Assembly: GCF_009758415.1 (NCBI RefSeq)
Contig: NZ_WQRF01000013.1
Location: forward strand, 1 to 46,251
Reading direction: 5' to 3'
DNA from: Devosia marina
GTDB taxonomy: Bacteria; Pseudomonadota; Alphaproteobacteria; Rhizobiales; Devosiaceae
DNA: 46,251 nt
In this document: positions 41,655 to 46,251 of the stretch, one piece after another
How positions within the stretch are numbered: position 1 is the first letter of the stretch
Layout: each line of letters begins with the position of its first letter
Notes under the pieces: model-generated
Database searches by the model: none
Told to the model about the DNA's origin: nothing
What the model saw: the letters and a program-made list of their open reading frames with translations, nothing else
Translations under genes and position numbers: made by a program

Positions 41655-41979
41655 GGACGGTCACGTTAGAATTTGGTCCGACCACGCCGGGACAGCCTCG
41701 AGCAATTTGCACGGCTTGCTCCAGCGAACCGGCGCTCAGGATCATGTATCCACCGAACACTTCTCGGGCCTCTATCGACGCTCCGTCAATGTCGCCCGCT
41801 GAAGTGGCCACAGTTACGGGACCGGTGAGACGTCCACCCAGATCAAGGATGTTGCTAGCAAATTCTTGGCGCCAGTTGTCGAACGCGGAGTACATGCGCT
41901 GCATCTCGTCGGCTGAGGGCATTGCGCCGCCTTGATGTGACGCGCTCGCATGAAGGCAGAGGAATTTCTTAGTAGTCAT
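41638..41979 (-). CDS. YciI/DGPF-domain protein
   Basis: A 113-residue soluble protein with a ferredoxin-like YciI fold. It starts MTTKKFLCLHASASHQGGAM; SADEMQRMYSAFDNWRQEFA is the family helix. GGRLTGPVTVA, FGGYMILSAGSLEQAVQIA and RGCPGVVG complete the core. Function is unknown; these proteins are commonly encoded beside ECF sigma factors of the ECF42 type. Here the partner sigma gene downstream is broken, so the pair has probably lost its regulatory role. ATG 41979 is preceded by AGAAG. Confidence 0.83.
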   Translation of the reverse strand: MTTKKFLCLHASASHQGGAMPSADEMQRMYSAFDNWRQEFASNILDLGGRLTGPVTVATSAGDIDGASIEAREVFGGYMILSAGSLEQAVQIARGCPGVVGPNSNVTVREIAA

Positions 41980-42092
41980 GGGTGCTTCTCCAGAATGCTT
42001 ACACCTCAATGATGCTCAAGCGGATCGCTTTTGGACACAAATCGCATCTCGCGACGACGAGGGCTCGCAGTACCCCATTGCTTGGCGAGCCA

Positions 42093-42638
42093 TCAGGCCG
42101 CCTGTGCTGCTCCTCCCGGACTACAAAACTCGCGAGCCATAGCGTGCGCCGCGCGTCGAACGTCGCTTGCCAATTCGCTCTCCGGCAATGTACGAGCCAG
42201 GATCGTGCCGCCAACGCACAAGGCTGAAATAGCCATGGCCTTCTGGCGCGAATCCGGGCCTGCCGCACCTGCGTTCACTTCGAACAACCAGATCATCGCC
42301 GACAAGAGCTTCTGATAGCTCTCCCGAACCTCGTCGGACGCTCTGGCCACATCTGATGACAACTCGATCATAGGACATTGGCCGGCCAGGTCAGCCAGAT
42401 GCGCGTCGCTGAGATAGGCGTCGATCATCCGCTCCGCCATCACCAGTTCGCGACGGTTCGGATCTATGCCAGCTTTCCCGCGCCACTGTGCTCCCCGACC
42501 CTGGAGGAAGCTGTCCACTGGATAGGGCATGCGGTCCTTCTCTGAACAAGCCATAGCCTGCCAGCAAAAAGATGTTCTTGAACATATTCTCAGGGGAGCG
42601 ATCTTCGGCGCATTCACTTGATGGGAAGGACACTTCAG

Positions 42639-42645
<7 letters not shown>
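42093..42645 (-). pseudogene. TetR-family regulator remnant lacking the helix-turn-helix
   Basis: The C-terminal ligand domain is well preserved: LQGRGAQWRGKAGIDPNRRE, DAHLADLAGQCPMIELSSDV, VRESYQKLLSAMIWLF and ISALCVGGTILARTLPESEL. Upstream, another frame has FKNIFLLAGYGLFREGPHAL, resembling the first TetR helix. The DNA-binding helices between are missing and the frames do not join. An internal deletion plus frameshift is the simplest reading. The open frame from 42617 is intact but would not bind DNA. It is divergent from the YciI gene at 42639, whose regulator it may once have been. Confidence 0.7.
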
Positions 42646-42962
<317 letters not shown>

Positions 42963-42971
42963 GCCTGAACA

Positions 42972-43355
42972 ATGACAGGTATCGACTTGCCGTTGACCTT
43001 CACCTTCGTTGCTGTATGCGCCGCCCTGCTCATGCCTTTGACGGGCTGGATCGGAATCTATCGCGGCTCCCACAATATCCTGCGGGGTGATTGTGGCGAT
43101 CCGGTCTTGTTTAAGCGCGTTCGTGCTCATGGCAATTTCATCGAGACCGCGCCGCTTATTGCTATGGTCCTGTTCGCGGCCGAATGGTTGGGACTTGGAC
43201 AAGCCTGGCTCTGGGCGGCCGTGGTGTCGTTCTTTCTTGGTCGCGGGCTGCACTGGTTCTTGTACGTCAACAAGATGCTTGCCGGTCCCATGACCCTGGT
43301 CACCGCCCCAGGTCTACTGCTGGGTGCATGGGTCCTGTACACTCTTTGGACTTAG
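42972..43355 (+). CDS. MAPEG-family membrane protein
   Basis: A 127-residue integral membrane protein with four helices. The family motif RVRAHGNFIETAPLIAMVLF lies in the middle, with a late GRGLHWFLY. MAPEG proteins include glutathione-dependent enzymes acting on lipophilic or electrophilic compounds, and bacterial members are mostly uncharacterised. It lies 9 bp after the YciI gene and ends at a strong bidirectional terminator. The neighbouring ABM-like protein suggests a small detoxification group, by inference only. Confidence 0.85.
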   Translation: MTGIDLPLTFTFVAVCAALLMPLTGWIGIYRGSHNILRGDCGDPVLFKRVRAHGNFIETAPLIAMVLFAAEWLGLGQAWLWAAVVSFFLGRGLHWFLYVNKMLAGPMTLVTAPGLLLGAWVLYTLWT

Positions 43356-43428
43356 GCAGCGCCCGTGCGCTCCTGGCGAAGGCTAGTATCTGGCTCTGGC
43401 AGGTGAGCCAGTTGGTGATGGCGTTGTT

Positions 43429-43450
43429 GGGGCGCCACTGAAGGCGCCCC
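43429..43450. terminator. Bidirectional terminator between convergent genes
   Basis: GGGGCGCC pairs perfectly with GGCGCCCC around ACTGAA. It lies between the MAPEG gene (plus) and the ABM-like gene (minus, ending at 43460), and a single hairpin could serve both. Confidence 0.7.
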
Positions 43451-43459
43451 GCTCTTGAG

Positions 43460-43777
43460 CTATTGGTACACGGCCAAGGAAGAAAAATGCTCGACGCCGC
43501 TGGTGCCATCGCCGTCGCCCATGTCCATCACTGAGAAGAACAGCGCACAGGTCGGCGAGTCCTCAATCTTGGTCATGATTGCCTGAGCGTCGGTCTCGCT
43601 GCGCCAATGCACGATGTCGAGGTAGTTGCCGTCAGGCGCCTTGACCAGTTCCCGTCGCAGGAAGCCAGGCTGCGCAGCCAGAAAGTCCTGCTGGAAGGTA
43701 TTCGACGCATTCAACAAGTCCTGTTCGGACTTTCCCGCTGCCAGCTTGATTGGCGCCATTTCCACAATCCTGTTCAT
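43460..43777 (-). CDS. Small dimeric alpha/beta-barrel protein, ABM-like
   Basis: A 105-residue soluble protein. MNRIVEMAPIKLAAGKSEQD begins a ferredoxin-like fold; then come FLAAQPGFLRRELVKAPDGN and YLDIVHWRSETDAQAIMTKI, typical of antibiotic-biosynthesis-monooxygenase/Dabb-type barrels. No cofactor motif is visible. ATG 43777 has GGAG 5 nt upstream, better than the ATG at 43789. It is divergent from a WYL-domain regulator with a 78-bp gap, the usual arrangement for direct control. Function is unknown. Confidence 0.72.
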   Translation of the reverse strand: MNRIVEMAPIKLAAGKSEQDLLNASNTFQQDFLAAQPGFLRRELVKAPDGNYLDIVHWRSETDAQAIMTKIEDSPTCALFFSVMDMGDGDGTSGVEHFSSLAVYQ

Positions 43778-43855
43778 CGTCTGCTCCATTGCGTTGCTGA
43801 TGACGCCGGCTTACGAGGATATGAGTCATTTTGCGGCGCATTTGTTTGAGCGATC

Positions 43856-44593
43856 ATGACCCGCACCTCAGATGCATCACGTCTGCGCAGAATGGATATG
43901 CTTTCCAGCCGTCTAAAGGCCGAAGAGCCCATGGCCATTGGCGCGCTGGCAGCCGAGTTCGGCGTCAGTCGCAGCACCCTTACGCGTGACATCGCCCTGC
44001 TGCGGGATCGCGGGCTGCCGGTTGATGCTGACAGGGGGCGCGGCGGCGGGGTTCGCGTGGCCTCGACCTGGGGTGTGGGGCGGCTCAATCTCGACTATCG
44101 CGAGGCTGTAGACTTGCTTGTCAGCCTCGCCGTCGCGGAGCAGACCCGCTCCCCCATACTCATGGCAAATCTCGCCCCGATCCGCCGAAAGCTGATGGCC
44201 TCGTTCTCGGCAAACAGCCGCAACCGGATCAACCAGCTCAAGGCGCGCATACTGATCGGTGGACCCACATCTGCTTCGGTCATATCGACCTACGTCCCGC
44301 CCAAGCCGCGGGTTGTCGAGCCGCTGCATGAGGCATTTCTCACAATGCAGGTCGCCCAGATCACTTACAGTGATGGAGAGGGAAGAAGAACCAAGCGGGT
44401 CATCGAGCCGCAATATCTGCTGCTCAACTACCCGGTCTGGTACGTGCTGGCATACGATCCGGGGCGCCAGGCCATCCGCACGTTTCGCTGCGATCGATTG
44501 CAGGCCCCACAGCAGCTCGGAGAAACGTTCAGGCTGCGCGGTGTCGCGGACTTCCGAGTTGGCCTGGAAAGCTTTGATATCATTGTGCCTTGA
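43856..44593 (+). CDS. WYL-domain transcriptional regulator (YafY type)
   Basis: A 245-residue regulator. The N-terminal winged helix-turn-helix is MAIGALAAEFGVSRSTLTRD followed by IALLRDRGLPVDADRGRGGG. The C-terminal WYL-like domain has TYSDGEGRRTKRVIEPQYLL and LNYPVWYVLAYD, then RTFRCDRL. WYL domains often bind nucleic acids or nucleotides. Here it most likely controls the divergent ABM-like gene. The ATG overlaps TGACC just after the GATC at 43854; the ribosome-binding site is modest. Confidence 0.85.
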   Translation: MTRTSDASRLRRMDMLSSRLKAEEPMAIGALAAEFGVSRSTLTRDIALLRDRGLPVDADRGRGGGVRVASTWGVGRLNLDYREAVDLLVSLAVAEQTRSPILMANLAPIRRKLMASFSANSRNRINQLKARILIGGPTSASVISTYVPPKPRVVEPLHEAFLTMQVAQITYSDGEGRRTKRVIEPQYLLLNYPVWYVLAYDPGRQAIRTFRCDRLQAPQQLGETFRLRGVADFRVGLESFDIIVP

Positions 44594-44701
44594 GATGGTC
44601 GCGCGGGTCACGCGATCAACAGTGCAACAGCATCTGTAACGGAAGCAGGGCGAGTTGAGACGAAGCTGGTGTCGGACTTTCAATGGCAGTGGGAGGTGAA
44701 C

Positions 44702-45694
44702 ATGTCGTCGCGGCGAGGTTTGGTTATTGGCGTTCTGTCACTGATTTTGCTTGGGTCCAAGGTCGCAACGGCCACAGGTCAAGTCGAATCCTGGGTCCGG
44801 GAGGGATGGAAGACCGACTTCTCCAGAACGCTTGTCGATTTTGAGGAGGTCATGTCAGGCGGGCCGCCGCGCGACGGTATCCCACCGATCGATGACCCGA
44901 TATTCATTCCAGCGCGGGATGTGGTGGACCTTGACGGGCGCGAGCCGGTCATCCTGTTCCCTCTGGAAGGCGAGAGCCGCGCCTATCCTCTTCGTGTGCT
45001 GACCTGGCATGAGATCGTCAACGACGAGATCGATGGGCAGCCGGTGGCGGTCACCTATTGCCCGCTTTGCAACGCGGCGATTGTTTTCGACCGGCGAGCA
45101 GACGGGGAAACCCTGTCCTTTGGCACAACGGGAAAGCTGCGGCACTCGGACCTCATCATGTATGATCGATCGACCGAAAGCTGGTGGCAGCAATTCTCCG
45201 GAGAGGCGATCGTCGGCGACTTTGTCGGCACGGACCTGACCATGCTGCCCTCGCGGATTGTGTCCTTTGCGGACTTCCTAGGCGCCCATCCCGACGGATT
45301 GGTTCTGGTGCCTAATGACCCTGCGGCCAGGCCCTATGGCAACAATCCCTATCAAAGCTACGATACTGCCCAGCGGCCCTTCCTGTTCCGCGGCGAGCTG
45401 CCCCCAGATATTCCGGCGATGGCACATGTGGTGGTGGTCGAAACCGACAGCGAGCCGATCATTGTCAGCCTCAATCGCATTCGCCAATCGCCGTTGCAAC
45501 TTCGGGGCTACAGTTTCTCATATAAAACGGGCGTCGCGTCTGCGCTCGATACCGCCACGATCAGTGATGGCAGGGACATTGGCTCGGTTCGCGTGACACG
45601 GGATGGCCAGGACGTTGTGCACAACCTGACCTTCGCATTCGTCGCCCATGTGTTCCATCCGGACGTGGCGATCATTGATGCGGACGCGCATTAG
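44702..45694 (+). CDS. DUF3179 domain-containing exported protein
   Basis: A 330-residue protein with an N-terminal signal or membrane segment (RRGLVIGVLSLILLGSKVAT). The DUF3179 core includes GIPPIDDPIFIPARD, YPLRVLTWHEIVND, VTYCPLCNAAIVFDR (a CxxC), GKLRHSDLIMYDRSTESWWQ and LPSRIVSFADF. The family has no established activity; the CxxC and conserved Trp/His suggest redox or metal binding. ATG 44702 follows GGAGGTG and fits the signal peptide. It converges on a permease gene, from which it is separated by 9 bp. Confidence 0.87.
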   Translation: MSSRRGLVIGVLSLILLGSKVATATGQVESWVREGWKTDFSRTLVDFEEVMSGGPPRDGIPPIDDPIFIPARDVVDLDGREPVILFPLEGESRAYPLRVLTWHEIVNDEIDGQPVAVTYCPLCNAAIVFDRRADGETLSFGTTGKLRHSDLIMYDRSTESWWQQFSGEAIVGDFVGTDLTMLPSRIVSFADFLGAHPDGLVLVPNDPAARPYGNNPYQSYDTAQRPFLFRGELPPDIPAMAHVVVVETDSEPIIVSLNRIRQSPLQLRGYSFSYKTGVASALDTATISDGRDIGSVRVTRDGQDVVHNLTFAFVAHVFHPDVAIIDADAH

Positions 45695-45703
45695 GGACGC
45701 GAG

Positions 45704-46251
45704 CTAGCCATCCTCCCGCAAGCGATCGGCGGGCCTTGCGGACATGGCGGACCAGGTCGTGGCGGCACCGGTTGCCGTCGTGACGATGATGATGCCGGTC
45801 GCCAACAGGCCCAATGGCAGCGGTTGAACGGCAAAGCCAATCTCGAGCAGGAAGGTGGAGGCAGCCCAGGCACCCACCAGGGCAATGAGGCCTGCCATGA
45901 GGGCTGCGATGGCGCCGAGGAGGGCGTATTCAATCAGAAACGCCTGGATCACGAAAGCACGCCGGGCCCCAAGAACCTTCATGACAACTGCATCGGCCTC
46001 GCGCTGCTGACGGCCCACACTGAGCGCGCCGGCCAGGACGAGTACACCGGCAATAACGGCGGTACCACTGACGAGGGCAATGGCGCTTATCAGCCCGTCA
46101 AATACGGACTGGACGCGCGCAAGAGCATCGCCCACGGGCACGAAGGTCAGTTGGGGCAAGTCAGCAATCAGGCCAGCCTCAATGGCCGGCGCGGCGCCAG
46201 GCAATGTCTTGATGGTGCCGAAATAGGATTGTGGTGCGCTCTCGATCAGTC
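45704..46251 (-). CDS. ABC-type permease with FtsX-like domain, C-terminal part (cut by window edge)
   Basis: At least 181 residues in frame from the edge to a stop at 45704. It contains three membrane helices and the FtsX-like core: ALARVQSVFDGLISAIALVS, QQREADAVVMKVLGARRAFV and IEYALLGAIAALMAGLIALV. The final helix is followed by MSARPADRLREDG. The relation to YbbP-type permeases of predicted lysophospholipase or lipoprotein-linked transport is plausible. An internal ATG at 46204 is not the start, because the frame stays open to 46251. The matching ATPase gene would be outside the window. Confidence 0.82.
   Translation of the reverse strand, partial: LIESAPQSYFGTIKTLPGAAPAIEAGLIADLPQLTFVPVGDALARVQSVFDGLISAIALVSGTAVIAGVLVLAGALSVGRQQREADAVVMKVLGARRAFVIQAFLIEYALLGAIAALMAGLIALVGAWAASTFLLEIGFAVQPLPLGLLATGIIIVTTATGAATTWSAMSARPADRLREDG

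Overview
The window is about 46 kb of GC-rich bacterial chromosome, most likely from an alphaproteobacterium of the order Hyphomicrobiales; a Devosia-like relative is my best guess. The guess rests on the style of the protein families (GcvA-like LysR regulators, a HisKA_2/HWE sensor kinase, a HupE protein paired with a membrane-anchor protein, polyamine and CUT1 ABC systems), tightly overlapping genes and GC content. No rRNA, tRNA or CRISPR array is visible, so the placement is inference.

Layout from left to right. (1) A cut-off IS5-family transposase and about 460 bp with no gene. (2) A riboflavin operon on the minus strand, ribD-ribE-ribBA-ribH, behind a complete FMN riboswitch. (3) Small secreted Gly/Asn-rich proteins and a FecR-domain protein around a queuosine pair (queF plus a YhhQ-type preQ0 transporter). 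(4) A nickel/cobalt homeostasis cluster on the minus strand: His-rich periplasmic protein, HupE-type permease, membrane-anchor protein, a perfect G/C-tract operator, a CsoR/RcnR/InrS-type sensor, an MFS exporter with a His-rich tail, and a NicO-family permease. (5) A degraded fragment resembling a chromate transporter, a short tyrosine recombinase and about 700 bp of largely gene-free DNA. (6) A polyamine/GABA island: gabT-gabD on the minus strand, and on the plus strand a LysR regulator, a PuuD-like hydrolase, a DUF3830 protein, a polyamine-type ABC transporter, an aminobutyraldehyde dehydrogenase and a second LysR regulator. (7) A frameshifted 5'-nucleotidase-type phosphoesterase next to an MBL-fold hydrolase. 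(8) A sugar-type island: LacI regulator and DUF5054 (GH38-like) protein on the minus strand, and a CUT1 ABC transporter, CehA/McbA metallohydrolase, IolE-like isomerase and Gfo/Idh/MocA oxidoreductase on the plus strand. (9) An orphan sensor kinase with a possible general-stress promoter. (10) A decaying segment: IS3 transposase scar, frameshifted ECF sigma gene, YciI protein and gutted tetR gene, followed by a YciI protein carrying an in-frame hexanucleotide repeat, a MAPEG protein, an ABM-like protein, a WYL regulator, a DUF3179 protein and the end of an FtsX-type permease gene.

The islands work as separate modules. The riboflavin operon makes riboflavin from GTP and ribulose 5-phosphate under FMN feedback. 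The nickel cluster reads as a sensor-controlled import/export and periplasmic-binding set. The GABA island can take up a polyamine-like compound and carry aminobutyraldehyde or gamma-glutamyl-GABA through GABA to succinate. The LacI island looks like uptake and catabolism of an unidentified carbohydrate or polyol derivative. The least understood parts are the DUF3830 and DUF5054 genes, the Gly/Asn-rich secreted proteins and the repeat-bearing YciI protein.
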